Positions 23,507 through 32,424 are shown, numbered from the stretch's first letter. The stretch is 34,787 bases of DNA from Desulfovibrio sp. (GCA_017454855.1 JAFTCE010000090.1:1-34787); one strand, 5' to 3'. The notes: generated by a model not told the origin, from the letters alone. Numbers and translations: made by a program.

Positions 23507-25054
23507 CTAACTGTGCTGACAGTGCAGGCGCGGCCCTTCCTGCTCCATCCTGCTCAAATGGTTCAGCGCGTTGACATAGGCTCGGGCGCTGGCCACGAAG
23601 ATATCAGGATGTGTGCCGCGACCAGCGGCCGTCACGTCTTTTTCCCGTAGACGTACCGTTACTTCGCCCAGGGCATCCGTGCCGCCGGTGATGGCATTGA
23701 TGGCATATTGCTCCAGCTCGGGCTGGCGGCCCACGAGATCGCTGATGACATTGAAGAGTGCATCAATGGGACCGGCTCCAAAGCCGGCGCCACTGCGCTC
23801 TATGCCGTCCACATCCATGAGGACGGCAGCCGTGGGCGGAACGCCACCGGCATCCGTGCTGGATACGCTCACATGGTGCAAACGGAAGCGGTCAGGCGCA
23901 CGGTAGATTTCTTCTTGCACCAGGGCCATGAGGTCGTCGTCGTGCAGGGTTTTCTTCCGATCGGCCAGATGTTTCACTGCCTCAAAAACCACGCTGAGCT
24001 GGTTCTCATCTAATTTGTAGCCCAGGCTTTCAAACTTACTGCGCACGGCATTGCGACCAGAGTGTTTCCCGATGACAAGATTGCTCACTGTCCGGCCCAC
24101 GGACTGTGGCGTCATGATTTCATAGGTTTCGCGATTCTTGATCATGCCGTCTTGGTGTATGCCGGACTCGTGGGCAAAGGCATTGGCTCCCACGATGGAT
24201 TTGTTATTGGCGATGGGCTGGCCGATGGTCATGGACAACAAACGGCAAGAGGGATAAAGTTGCTCTGTGACGATATTGTGTTCAAGATGATAATAATCGC
24301 GGCGTACGCGCAAATTCATGACAACTTCTTCCAGAGAGGCATTGCCGGCGCGCTCGCCAATGCCGCAGAGTGTCACCTCGGCCTGCCGTACGCCCACGCG
24401 GAACGCTGCCAAGGTGTTGGCCACGGCCAGGCCAAGATCGTCATGACAATGCACACTGAAAATGGCCTTGTCGCTGTTAGGCGTGTTCTTGATGACATAG
24501 TCCAGCTTGGCTGCGAACTCTTCGGGTTCGGCGTAACCCACAGTGTCCGGCAAATTGATGGTTGTGGCCCCGGCCTTGATGACGGCTTCCAGAACACGGC
24601 AGATAAAGGCCCCCTCGGAGCGCGAAAAATCTTCGCAGGAGAATTCCACGTTGTCCACATAGGACGCGCTGCGTTTGACCCCAGCCACGGCCATCTCCAG
24701 CACTTCGTCAGGCTCTTTGCGCAGCTTGTGGCGCATGTGCAGGGGCGATGTGGAAACAAAAACGTGAATACGCGGGCGGCGCGCGTTCTTGATGGCCTCC
24801 CAGCACGTGTCGATGTCGCTCTCCAGGCAACGGGCCAGTCCGGCCACCTGAATGTCGCCAGCCTGCGCGGCAATGCGTTGCACGGCCTCGAAATCCCCAG
24901 GACTGGATGCCGGAAAGCCGGCCTCCATGATGTCGACGCCCAGCACTTCTAGCTGGTGGGCGATGCGCAGTTTTTCCTGGAGGTTCATGGTGCATCCAGG
25001 CGACTGCTCGCCATCGCGCAGGGTCGTGTCAAAAAAATAAATGCGGTTGTTCAT
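23507..25054 (-). CDS. leuA: 2-isopropylmalate synthase
   Basis: LeuA (515 residues) condenses acetyl-CoA and 2-oxoisovalerate, the committed step of leucine synthesis. The TIM-barrel shows FFDTTLRDGEQSPGC near the N-terminus, the metal site SVHCHDDLGLAVANTLAAF and GIGERAGNASLEEVVMNLR. The C-terminal regulatory domain (VSVSSTDAGGVPPTAAVLMD onward) suggests leucine feedback. ATG at 25054 follows AAGGAATTTTTG; the preceding TTG is in frame but unlikely. It is first in the leuACD set and its leader contains a repeat. Confidence 0.97.
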   Translation of the reverse strand: MNNRIYFFDTTLRDGEQSPGCTMNLQEKLRIAHQLEVLGVDIMEAGFPASSPGDFEAVQRIAAQAGDIQVAGLARCLESDIDTCWEAIKNARRPRIHVFVSTSPLHMRHKLRKEPDEVLEMAVAGVKRSASYVDNVEFSCEDFSRSEGAFICRVLEAVIKAGATTINLPDTVGYAEPEEFAAKLDYVIKNTPNSDKAIFSVHCHDDLGLAVANTLAAFRVGVRQAEVTLCGIGERAGNASLEEVVMNLRVRRDYYHLEHNIVTEQLYPSCRLLSMTIGQPIANNKSIVGANAFAHESGIHQDGMIKNRETYEIMTPQSVGRTVSNLVIGKHSGRNAVRSKFESLGYKLDENQLSVVFEAVKHLADRKKTLHDDDLMALVQEEIYRAPDRFRLHHVSVSSTDAGGVPPTAAVLMDVDGIERSGAGFGAGPIDALFNVISDLVGRQPELEQYAINAITGGTDALGEVTVRLREKDVTAAGRGTHPDIFVASARAYVNALNHLSRMEQEGPRLHCQHS

Positions 25055-25057
25055 CAA

Positions 25058-25192
25058 AAATTCCTTTAGGGTTGGAAACCTCCCCCTTTATAGGGAAAAA
25101 TGCTCTGGACGGACGGCGTAGCCGATGGCATCCACTTCCGTAACATCTTTTTTTAGGGAGGGGCAATCCGTCAGGGAGGGGCTATCCGCACG
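25058..25192 (-). repeat. Leader-like dispersed repeat, copy before leuA
   Basis: The minus strand reads GGAGCCGTGCGG, CCCCTCCCT twice (a direct repeat at 25155-25170 and 25173-25188), ATCGGCTACGCCGTCCGTCC, TATAAAGGGGGAGGTTTCC and TAAAGGAATTTTTGATG. The blocks and their order match the copy before leuB. The 273-base gap between pssA and leuA holds this repeat plus a 25-codon frame, and no other gene. Confidence 0.7.
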
Positions 25193-25248
25193 GCTCCTCG
25201 CCGCACGGTGATGGTGTCAGTGGGCGGATGTGGCCTGGATTGAAACAT
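25171..25248 (-). other. Possible 25-codon upstream frame in the leuA leader
   Basis: ATG at 25248 is preceded by AAGGAATTATTG, a near copy of the leuA start context, and the frame ends at a TGA in the repeat (25171-25173). It encodes MFQSRPHPPTDTITVRRGAV and then RIAPP and contains no leucine codon. That argues against a classical leucine attenuator. Confidence 0.3.
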
Positions 25249-25327
25249 CAATAATTCCTTACGTTGCCTTGCCTAGCCACGGCGTCTTGCCAGCCATCAT
25301 GGCGCGGTATGACGCCAGGACAGGCTT

Positions 25328-26089
25328 CTAATCGTTTTGTGGTGAAAGAGCGCGCAGGAGCTGGCGATTGCGACGGGGCAGGATGATCAATGTGTACACG
25401 AGACCGCCCAGGATGTAGACGAAGCAGAGGATAAAGCACATCAGACGCGGCGCGGAAATGACTGTGCCCAAAACCAAGAGAAAGGCCAGCATGCTACGGA
25501 TGGGGTGGGCGCGTAAAAAATCGTACTCTTTAAAGGAAAAATAGCGGACGCGGCTCACCATGAGTACGCCTAGACCTACGGCCAGGACAAAGGACATGTA
25601 GGGCATGATTACCGTGATGCCCTCGGGCAGGACAGAGGCAAGGAAGATCAGGGAAACCGCCGTGCAGCCGCCTGCCGGGATGGGCAGGCCAATGAAGAAA
25701 CGCTTGCCGACGGCGGCGGTACTCACATTGAAACGGGCTAGGCGCAGGGCGCCACAGGCAGCATAGATAAAGGCGGCGGCCACGCCCACCCGCCCTAAGG
25801 TCGATAGTTGCCAGTGCCAGAGCAGCATGGCCGGGGCAATGCCGAAGGCCACGAGATCCGCCAGGGAATCGAATTGCACACCGAACTCGCTGGCCGTGTT
25901 GGTCAGACGGGCAACTTTCCCGTCCAAACCGTCCATGACCGCAGCCAGAAGAATGGCAAAACAGGCAGCCTCAAGGCGGCCTTGATTGGCCCAGATCATG
26001 GACACAAAGCCGAGAAACATGCTCGTCGTGGTGATCATGTTCGGCAGGAGATACACGCCCTTGTGTGGTTTTTTTTCATCCGGATTCAT
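25328..26089 (-). CDS. pssA: CDP-diacylglycerol-serine O-phosphatidyltransferase
   Basis: PssA (253 residues) makes phosphatidylserine from CDP-diacylglycerol and serine in the inner membrane. The CDP-alcohol phosphotransferase motif is complete: DGLDGKVARLT then SEFGVQFDSLAD (DG-AR-G-D-D). About seven hydrophobic helices follow, e.g. MSFVLAVGLGVLMVS and LMCFILCFVYILGGLVYTLI. The ribosome site is weak. It lies downstream of psd on the same strand, so the two consecutive steps of phosphatidylethanolamine synthesis are paired. Confidence 0.95.
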   Translation of the reverse strand: MNPDEKKPHKGVYLLPNMITTTSMFLGFVSMIWANQGRLEAACFAILLAAVMDGLDGKVARLTNTASEFGVQFDSLADLVAFGIAPAMLLWHWQLSTLGRVGVAAAFIYAACGALRLARFNVSTAAVGKRFFIGLPIPAGGCTAVSLIFLASVLPEGITVIMPYMSFVLAVGLGVLMVSRVRYFSFKEYDFLRAHPIRSMLAFLLVLGTVISAPRLMCFILCFVYILGGLVYTLIILPRRNRQLLRALSPQND

Positions 26090-26200
26090 TACGCACCACT
26101 TGCTGCCTGGATACTCTGCACACGCTGTCCTGTCACGCTGCGGTCTCGCCCTGTCGCGAAGGCTGCCATAGCTTGCCGCAGCGTCTTGGGCAGCGCGGGA

Positions 26201-26848
26201 TCATTCCTGCGAGCGCCGAGCCACGATGCTTTGGCCGGCATAAACCTGTTCGCCCAATTGCGTGGCCGCAACATAGCCTTGGGGCAGATAAAGGTCAACA
26301 CGCGAGCCAAAGCGGATCATTCCATAGCGCTGGCCGCGGGCAAGATTGTCGCCTTCCTCGGCTCGGCAGACAATGCGCCTGGCCACCAGGCCGGCAATCT
26401 GCACCATGGACCATTGCCGACCTTCGTTGTCGCGCAATTGCCACGCACAGCGTTCGTTGTCCGTGGACGCTTTGTCCAAGGAGGCATTGAAAAACTTGCC
26501 TGGAAAGTAGCGGATGCTCTCCACCGTGCAGGCCACCGGAACGCGGTTTACATGCACGCTGAAAACATTCATAAAAATGCTCACGCACATCCGTGGTTCG
26601 TCTGTGAAAGGGTCGGGTCTTTGTTCCATGCGCACGATTCTGCCGTCTGCCGGGCTTACGGCCAGATTTGGACCCTGCGGCGTCACGCGTTCCGGGTCGC
26701 GGAAGAAGTGCAGGCTAAAGGCGCAAAAGAAGAGAAAAAGCAGGGCTGGCAACCACCAACCCAAAAAAGCGAAGACCAGGGCGGCCAGACCTGTGATACC
26801 GATACAGGGCCAGCCTTCGGGGGCAATGGCCATTTGGGCAGGACGCAT
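26201..26848 (-). CDS. psd: Phosphatidylserine decarboxylase, short (archaeal-type) proenzyme
   Basis: The start at 26848 has AAGGAG 7 bases upstream; a frame to 26947 is longer but unsupported. The 215-residue proenzyme has an N-terminal hydrophobic segment ([20 protein letters not shown]). [33 protein letters not shown] and the self-cleavage site [11 protein letters not shown] follow; there the serine of GS becomes the pyruvoyl group. It converts phosphatidylserine to phosphatidylethanolamine. The pssA gene follows 111 bases downstream. Confidence 0.95.
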   Translation of the reverse strand: MRPAQMAIAPEGWPCIGITGLAALVFAFLGWWLPALLFLFFCAFSLHFFRDPERVTPQGPNLAVSPADGRIVRMEQRPDPFTDEPRMCVSIFMNVFSVHVNRVPVACTVESIRYFPGKFFNASLDKASTDNERCAWQLRDNEGRQWSMVQIAGLVARRIVCRAEEGDNLARGQRYGMIRFGSRVDLYLPQGYVAATQLGEQVYAGQSIVARRSQE

Positions 26849-26968
26849 GCAGACTCCTTTGCCGACCTGCGTTAGGCCGGTGTTGGTTGTGGACAGAAGT
26901 CCGCTGTATATCCTGCCACGTGTCGCAAGACAAGACATTTTTTGCATGCCCTAAGGCGTACGCTGCGC

Positions 26969-27523
26969 CTAGCCGCGTGTCCGTTTCCTGTAGGCAATGG
27001 CTTCGGCGCGCATGGCAGCCTCTTGCTGTTTTTTGTCCTGCGCACTGGAAGAGGTGGTTAGGCTATCCATAAATCGCTGCAAAAAACTTTTTTCCTGTGG
27101 GCTGGCATTGGTTGGGGTATTGCGCGGCGGAACGGAGGTTTCTTGCGGTCTGTTGTACTGAGTTCGCAACACCGCTTGCAATTCGTGGTAATACTGATCT
27201 CTTTGCCGTGCTACGTCTCGGAAATTGCTTTCCAAGGTATTGATGCGCAAATCTTTTTCCGTAGCGAGGGTGCGCAATGCCCGGCATTCTGCACCCAGTT
27301 TCTGCACGATTGCAGTTTTTTCCTCCACATCGTTACGCAAGAGCGTGTAGTGGGCTTGTAGATCTTGAAATTTTTGAGCAAGGGCGTCTTTTTGGACTAT
27401 GGCGTCCTGAAACAGGCTTTCAAGCTCAGCGATACGTGTCTCTTTTTCCTCAATGGATTGAGCAAGCAGATCTAGATATCGACAGACATGTGCGGAATCT
27501 GCATGTGTCATCAATGACTGCAT
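26969..27523 (-). CDS. Coiled-coil protein of unknown function
   Basis: This 184-residue protein is dominated by a long heptad-rich helix, roughly residues 14-115 (LAQSIEEKETRIAELESLFQ, KLGAECRALRTLATEKDLRI, NTLESNFRDVARQRDQYYHE). A Pro/Asn/Ser-rich linker follows, then a basic tail (AIAYRKRTRG). There is no signal peptide or membrane segment. AAGGATGG precedes the ATG. It follows the AT-rich orphan gene by 42 bases on the same strand and precedes psd by 120 bases. It may be a structural or scaffolding protein; I do not recognise a family. Confidence 0.7.
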   Translation of the reverse strand: MQSLMTHADSAHVCRYLDLLAQSIEEKETRIAELESLFQDAIVQKDALAQKFQDLQAHYTLLRNDVEEKTAIVQKLGAECRALRTLATEKDLRINTLESNFRDVARQRDQYYHELQAVLRTQYNRPQETSVPPRNTPTNASPQEKSFLQRFMDSLTTSSSAQDKKQQEAAMRAEAIAYRKRTRG

Positions 27524-27565
27524 GATTCCATCCTTGTACGCTTGGGGGATAGCAACTCTTGGGGA

Positions 27566-28078
27566 TCAGCCTTTTTTATAGCCGGATGAAGTGAGCATGG
27601 CCTGGATGGCAATCTCGAGTTGCTCTTTCAATGCCTTCATGCGACTGGAAAATCTGCTGATATTCAATTCAATGGCTTCCAGCGTATAATCAGTTGTTAT
27701 ATTGCGAATAAATTCAATAAGAAGGAATTTTTGATAATTTTGCAGCCTGACTTTCATAAACAGTTTGGCCAAAAAAACAAATTGCCGTTTTAAGTTGGAA
27801 ATATTTTCATCGCAAAAATTTGAATTGACGAGCAAAAGTCTAAAATAGGAGACAAGTTTGGCATCTGTCAAAATATAGGTGGGATCATTATATTGTTCCA
27901 GGACAAATTTCCTGAGGGATTCAATGTTCATAACACGGTTGTTTTCTTTCATGCTCAAAACAATGCTCAATTTATACAAGGAAAAAAGAGCGACAATCAT
28001 CACCCTGTCTTTTTTGTCATTTATACGCTTCAAAATCGAGGACAAAATAAGGAATTCTTGATCTGTAGGCATTTGCAT
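27566..28078 (-). CDS. AT-rich orphan gene of unknown function
   Basis: The 170-residue product starts at 28078 with GGGAG 6 bases upstream. It is Lys/Ile/Asn/Phe-rich and mostly helical (SILKRINDKKDRVMIVALFS, LRKFVLEQYNDPTYILTDAK, NLKRQFVFLAKLFMKVRLQN). The codon and base composition are far more AT-rich than the neighbours, a sign of acquisition. There is no signal peptide. The helical layout could suggest a regulatory or scaffold-like protein, but I recognise no family. The 391-base gap upstream (28079-28469) is also AT-rich near the gene and holds a copy of the leu-type repeat. Confidence 0.7.
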   Translation of the reverse strand: MQMPTDQEFLILSSILKRINDKKDRVMIVALFSLYKLSIVLSMKENNRVMNIESLRKFVLEQYNDPTYILTDAKLVSYFRLLLVNSNFCDENISNLKRQFVFLAKLFMKVRLQNYQKFLLIEFIRNITTDYTLEAIELNISRFSSRMKALKEQLEIAIQAMLTSSGYKKG

Positions 28079-28337
28079 AACAAGCTCCCTTTATCCTCTT
28101 TGTACGCGACTCAAGATTTTTTGCAAGATTTTTTTTTCTCAATAATCTTTAAAGAACAAGGTGTTGGCTACACGAAGCCCTGTCCTGTGTCAAGCAGTTG
28201 ACAAGCAGCTCCCTTGCTTCCTGGCCGTAGTCGGCATATTTTTTGAGGTGTCAGCATCCTAGCGGAGTCGGCGGCGTGGTGGAGAATGCAGGCCACACGA
28301 GGTCAAAGGTTACGAAGTGTCGAAAATGGTTTCTCTC

Positions 28338-28388
28338 CTCGATCAAAATTTCCTTTATAGTGTAAAACCTCCCCCTTTAAGAGGGGGC
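28338..28388 (-). repeat. Partial third copy of the leu-type leader repeat
   Basis: On the minus strand AGCCCCCTCTTAAAGGGGGA then GGTTTTACACTATAAAGG then AAATTTTGATC matches the block just before the leuA and leuB starts. The start codon position reads ATC, so no gene begins here. CCCCCTTTAAGAGGGGG can form a hairpin. Beyond it, 28079-28337 contains poly-T and AT-rich sequence but no recognisable gene. Confidence 0.6.
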
Positions 28389-28469
28389 TGCGAACCAGGT
28401 AGGTCTTGCTCCAGTGTCCAGGCAGAGTTTTAACCGTATGTCAATCTTCTTTTGTTCAAGGAAAAGCGC

Positions 28470-29405
28470 ATGAACATTCTCGTTACCCCCCGTTCCTTTG
28501 GCAAAGCCAATCCCGAATTGTTTGAACGTTTGACTCGGGCAGGTCTGGAGGTGCGGCGCAACGACACGGGGCGCATCCTCTCTGCCCAAGAGATGTGCCT
28601 CAGACTGGCCGACTGCGAAGGTGTCATCTTGGGCGTGGATCCCCTGGACGCCACGGTTCTGGCAGCCGCTCCACACTTGCGGGCCGTAGCCAAGTACGGC
28701 GTCGGCTTGGACAACATCGACCTGGAAGCCTGCAAGGAGCGCGGCATCCGCGTTTCGCGCACCCTGGGCGCCAACAGCAATGCCGTAGCCGATTACGCAT
28801 TCACCCTCATGCTGATGACAGCCCGTAAAGCTGCTCTCATTGATCGCCGTTGCCGTCAGAAAGACTGGGGCAAAATCACCAGCCTCGATCTCAATGGCAA
28901 AACGCTGGGTATCATTGGCTTGGGAGCCATTGGCAAGCTGGTTGCCAAGCGTGCGCGTGGCTTTGACATGCGCATTCTTGGCCACGATATTGTCTGGGAT
29001 GCGGACTGGGCCTCCCAGGCCGGGGTCGAGCGCGCCGATGTGGATCGCATTTGCCGCGAGGCGGATTTCATAACCCTGCACACTGTCCTCAACGAGGCTA
29101 CCCGTAACATCATCAATGCACAACGTCTCTCCCTGATGAAGCCCACATGCGTTTTGGTCAATACGGCACGCGGCGGACTTATTGACGAAACAGCCCTGCT
29201 TGCGGCTTTGAAGGAAGGACGTATTTACGGTGCGGGACTGGACGTCTTTGCCCAGGAACCTCCTGCCGATCCCGCCTGGTATGGTTTGGACAACCTGGTC
29301 ATGGGTTCGCACTGCTCGTCGTCCACGGTTGGCTCCACGGCCAACATGGGCCACATGGCCGTGGACAATCTGTTGCGCGATCTGGATTTGCAGGCCCGGG
29401 CCTGA
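28470..29405 (+). CDS. D-2-hydroxyacid dehydrogenase, phosphoglycerate dehydrogenase-like
   Basis: I use the ATG at 28470 (CAAGGAAAAGCGC upstream). The 311-residue protein has the NAD fold GKTLGIIGLGAIGKLVAKRA (about residues 143-162). Catalytic elements are VLVNTARGGLIDETALLAAL (Arg), GRIYGAGLDVFAQEPP (Glu) and NLVMGSHCSSSTVGSTANMG (His). The length and absence of a C-terminal ACT domain place it among short SerA-like or other 2-hydroxyacid dehydrogenases. The substrate (3-phosphoglycerate or another hydroxyacid) is not decided by sequence. It is a single gene, convergent with dgt. Confidence 0.88.
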   Translation: MNILVTPRSFGKANPELFERLTRAGLEVRRNDTGRILSAQEMCLRLADCEGVILGVDPLDATVLAAAPHLRAVAKYGVGLDNIDLEACKERGIRVSRTLGANSNAVADYAFTLMLMTARKAALIDRRCRQKDWGKITSLDLNGKTLGIIGLGAIGKLVAKRARGFDMRILGHDIVWDADWASQAGVERADVDRICREADFITLHTVLNEATRNIINAQRLSLMKPTCVLVNTARGGLIDETALLAALKEGRIYGAGLDVFAQEPPADPAWYGLDNLVMGSHCSSSTVGSTANMGHMAVDNLLRDLDLQARA

Positions 29406-29428
29406 ACCTGGCCTAGACAAGACAGGCC

Positions 29429-30772
29429 CTAACGTTCGGTAGTGCCGGAAAACTGCCGGGAAAGAAAGGTAGCGTACTCGTCGGTCATGCCGGCCACGAA
29501 ATCCAGAACGCGCAAATAGGCGCCATAGGTGTCTTCCTGCGGCATGGGGGCGTTTGCCCCCATAAGCGTGATGGCGCGTGTTTCCTGGTAGCTCATGGCG
29601 ACATTGTGTACATGGTGGAAGCAGGCCGGAATGAACACATCGAGCAGGCGGCGGTACAGGGCATATGTGCCGATTTCCAAAGCGGTTTTTTGCGCGTCGT
29701 TCATGATTTTTTTGTGGAATACGGCTGCAGCCGCCTGCATGAAGCCAGCGACATCGTCGTGGGCGTGTTCCAATAAACTGCCTTCCAGGTCGCCGCTCAT
29801 GATCTGTGCATAGCGCTCTTTGAATGTGCGCGCCACCGAAGGAATAATGCGGCCCATGGCTACGGTGCGCAACATACCGGCTCGCCTCCGGTCGGAATCC
29901 ATGGCCTGCAAGCGCGGTTCGTCGCGCTCTTCGTCCGAGAGCAGGCTGGCCATGACCTGCGTGAAGTCTTCGTAGTTAATGATGCCCAGTTCGCGTGCGT
30001 CCTCCATGTCTATGATGCGGTAACAGATGTCGTCGGCGGCCTCCAGCAGCCAGGAGAGGGGATGGCGTACCCATTTGGCACCATCCGTCAGGCCAAGTGT
30101 TGCGAAGATTTGCGTAAAAAGATCGCGTTCGGCAGTGTAAAAATTGAATTTGCAGCGTCCCCGGCCCTGGGCTTCATAGGCCGAGCAGGGATATTTCACC
30201 AAGCTGGCGATGACCGGGAAGGTCAGCCTGAGTCCGCCCCTGTCCTTGTTGTTTTCCAGGGCGTTGATGACGCGAAAGCCCTGGGCATTGCCGTCAAAAC
30301 ACACAAAATCCGCAACGCAGGCTGGAGATAGCTCGCGAAAATACGGTCCCTTGCTGGCTTCAGCAAACCAGTCGCGGATGGCTTCCTCGCCGGCATGACC
30401 AAAAGGCGGATTGCCAATGTCGTGCGCCAGGCAGGCGGCCTGCAGAATTTGGCCCACATGCTCCGGCGTGAAGCCCTCCGGCAGATGTCCCTCACGGCGC
30501 AATTCTTCGCCCACGCAGAGTCCCAGAGAACGGCCCACGCAACTGACTTCCAGCGAATGCGTCAGCCGGTTGTGGATGTGGTCGTTACGTACCAGGGGAT
30601 GGACTTGGGTCTTTCTGCCCAACCTGCGGAAGGAACTGGAAAAGACAATGCGATCGTGATCCGCCAGAAAGGGCGTGCGGACGCTGTCCATGCTGTCCAG
30701 CCGGATGCCGTCTGCGGTTCTGCGCTTTGGGGCCAGTAACTGCGCCCACTGCGTACGGTACGCACGTTCCAC
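29429..30772 (-). CDS. dgt: Deoxyguanosinetriphosphate triphosphohydrolase family (HD domain)
   Basis: The GTG at 30772 has AAGGAG 7 bases upstream, while an ATG at 30865 lies in the upstream gene. The product is about 447 residues. The HD metal site is visible in HNRLTHSLEV and AACLAHDIGNPPFGHAGEEA. Further family motifs are FSSSFRRLGRKTQVHPL, FDGNAQGFRVINALENNKDR and LEAADDICYRIIDMEDARE. It hydrolyses dNTPs to nucleosides and triphosphate, controlling nucleotide pools. It follows a peptidase-like gene by 19 bases on the same strand. Confidence 0.93.
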   Translation of the reverse strand: MERAYRTQWAQLLAPKRRTADGIRLDSMDSVRTPFLADHDRIVFSSSFRRLGRKTQVHPLVRNDHIHNRLTHSLEVSCVGRSLGLCVGEELRREGHLPEGFTPEHVGQILQAACLAHDIGNPPFGHAGEEAIRDWFAEASKGPYFRELSPACVADFVCFDGNAQGFRVINALENNKDRGGLRLTFPVIASLVKYPCSAYEAQGRGRCKFNFYTAERDLFTQIFATLGLTDGAKWVRHPLSWLLEAADDICYRIIDMEDARELGIINYEDFTQVMASLLSDEERDEPRLQAMDSDRRRAGMLRTVAMGRIIPSVARTFKERYAQIMSGDLEGSLLEHAHDDVAGFMQAAAAVFHKKIMNDAQKTALEIGTYALYRRLLDVFIPACFHHVHNVAMSYQETRAITLMGANAPMPQEDTYGAYLRVLDFVAGMTDEYATFLSRQFSGTTER

Positions 30773-30791
30773 CGTGGACTCCTTCTTGCCT

Positions 30792-31361
30792 TTAGTACGC
30801 AGGACGCAGCAGATGCACGGTTGTTGGCTGAATGAACAGCAAGCGCTCCTTGCTAAGGTCCTCAAGCTGGGTCACGAAGCTGTCCCGACGTACGTTCAGG
30901 ATGGCCTCTGCTTCGTGACTGCAATCAAAAAGATGCAGGATATTGTTCGCCACCTTGTCTGCCACTGTCCAGTGCCTGCTCGCAGGAGGCCCATCCGGGA
31001 CAATGAAGCGTTGAAAACGAAACAACACGGCGCGCTGTGCCTCTGCCGTCAGCCAGTGTTGGCAGCAAAGCCAGAGTTGCTCCGGCGTCGGTCTGTCTTG
31101 CGGGCCAAAGGGCTGTTCCATACGCAAGGGAAAGGCCCTGGCCTGAACTCGCAACATACCGTCCACCAAGGCGCAATAGTCTGTGGTCTGATCCAGAACC
31201 GCCCGCAGGGCATTGGGCGCTGAGGCCAAGCCCATCAGTGTGTCATTGAGAATGTCGCGCGCCTTGAGTGTGCGGATGCCGTGCGTGATGCGCAGGGCAT
31301 TGAGAACGGCATAGATGGCACAAAAGGTATCCAGCTTGCCTTGATAAAAGGGTTTCAGCAT
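30792..31361 (-). CDS. Papain-like cysteine peptidase candidate (C39-like)
   Basis: The 189-residue protein begins MLKPFYQGKLDTFCAIYAVL and then NALR. That 'G.lD.fC.iYavlNA' segment is the typical nucleophile region of papain-fold (C39/BtrH-like) proteins, with Cys14. A later HWTVADKVANNILHLFDCSH supplies a plausible catalytic His near residue 130. There is no signal peptide, so it would act in the cytosol. It lies just upstream of dgt on the same strand. The physiological substrate is unknown, and a non-peptidase transferase role is also possible for this fold. Confidence 0.7.
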   Translation of the reverse strand: MLKPFYQGKLDTFCAIYAVLNALRITHGIRTLKARDILNDTLMGLASAPNALRAVLDQTTDYCALVDGMLRVQARAFPLRMEQPFGPQDRPTPEQLWLCCQHWLTAEAQRAVLFRFQRFIVPDGPPASRHWTVADKVANNILHLFDCSHEAEAILNVRRDSFVTQLEDLSKERLLFIQPTTVHLLRPAY

Positions 31362-31481
31362 GCGTGCCTCCCACTGTCCTTATGCACATTGCGGCCCAGA
31401 GGGTCAAGAAGAGTTTTGCTTTACAAATGCCTCAAGAACGTGTATACATTCTTGTCCTTAACTATATCACTATACCTTGAT

Positions 31482-32342
31482 ATGCAGATATTAACCACAC
31501 CCCACGAATTGTCGGCTCAATGTCAGACCTGGCGCACAGCGGGCGAGGACATTGCCCTGGTGCCAACCATGGGCTATTACCATGCCGGTCATGAGGATCT
31601 CATGGCCTATGCCCGCACTCAGGCGCAACGCCTGGTGGTCAGTCTTTTTGTCAATCCAACGCAATTTGGCCCGGGCGAGGACTTGGCCTCCTATCCCCGC
31701 GATGCCGATCGTGATGCCGCCATTGCCGCTGCGCATGGGGCTGATGTTCTGTTCATGCCCGAACCTTCGGCCATGTATGCTCCGGATCACGCCACATGGG
31801 TGGAAGTGCCGGAGCTGGCCAAGGGGCTGTGCGGCGCGTCACGGCCAGTACACTTTAGGGGCGTATGCACCGTGGTACTCAAGCTCTTTTTGCTCTCCCA
31901 GGCCACGGTAGCCGTCTTTGGGCAAAAGGACTGGCAGCAGCAGGCCATATTGCGACGCATGGTGCGTGATCTCAATGTCCCCGTACGTATTGCAACGCGG
32001 GAAACCGTGCGTGAGGCCGACGGCCTGGCCCTGTCCTCGCGCAATGTCTATCTGACCCCGGAAGAACGCGCCCAGGCCCCGGAAATTCGCAAGGGCCTGC
32101 TCTATGCGCAGCGACTGGTGCAGGAAGGTGAAGACAAGGCCAGTCTTTTGCGCGAGGCCGTGCTACGGCGCTGGGCCGAGCGTCTGCCCCTGGGCAGGCT
32201 GGACTATCTGAGCATTGTGCATCCCGAGTCTTTAGCCATGCTGGACAGCGTCAGCGGCCCGAGCCTCATGGCCTGTGCCGTGCGTATGGGCAAGGCCCGG
32301 CTCATTGACAACATCCTGCTGCGCCCGTGTCCTGAGCGCTGA
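31482..32342 (+). CDS. panC: Pantothenate synthetase
   Basis: PanC (286 residues) ligates pantoate and beta-alanine via a pantoyl adenylate. The HxGH motif is HAGH at 34-37 within VPTMGYYHAGHEDLM. Q-binding segments are FVNPTQFGP and GQKDWQQQ (147-154), and SSRN at 185-188 is the KMSKS-like loop. The usual 'MGALHEGH' reads MGYYHAGH here. The ATG at 31482 lacks a good ribosome site; the family start fits, but a different start cannot be excluded. It lies 82 bases before metK. Confidence 0.95.
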   Translation: MQILTTPHELSAQCQTWRTAGEDIALVPTMGYYHAGHEDLMAYARTQAQRLVVSLFVNPTQFGPGEDLASYPRDADRDAAIAAAHGADVLFMPEPSAMYAPDHATWVEVPELAKGLCGASRPVHFRGVCTVVLKLFLLSQATVAVFGQKDWQQQAILRRMVRDLNVPVRIATRETVREADGLALSSRNVYLTPEERAQAPEIRKGLLYAQRLVQEGEDKASLLREAVLRRWAERLPLGRLDYLSIVHPESLAMLDSVSGPSLMACAVRMGKARLIDNILLRPCPER

Positions 32343-32424
32343 CAGACAGGCGCAGCGCGAGCGAGGACAGGGAGTCCTTTTGGCCGCAAAATGCGGCGAT
32401 ATGCGACCGTCATAAGGAGAACAT

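Noticed and set aside
25808-26875. Plus-strand frame of 355 codons antisense to pssA and psd
   Set aside because: It spans two well-supported genes and their gap, and lacks a ribosome site.
32343-32424. Possible SAM or SAH riboswitch before metK
   Set aside because: The 82-base gap is too short for most classes and shows no recognisable conserved core.
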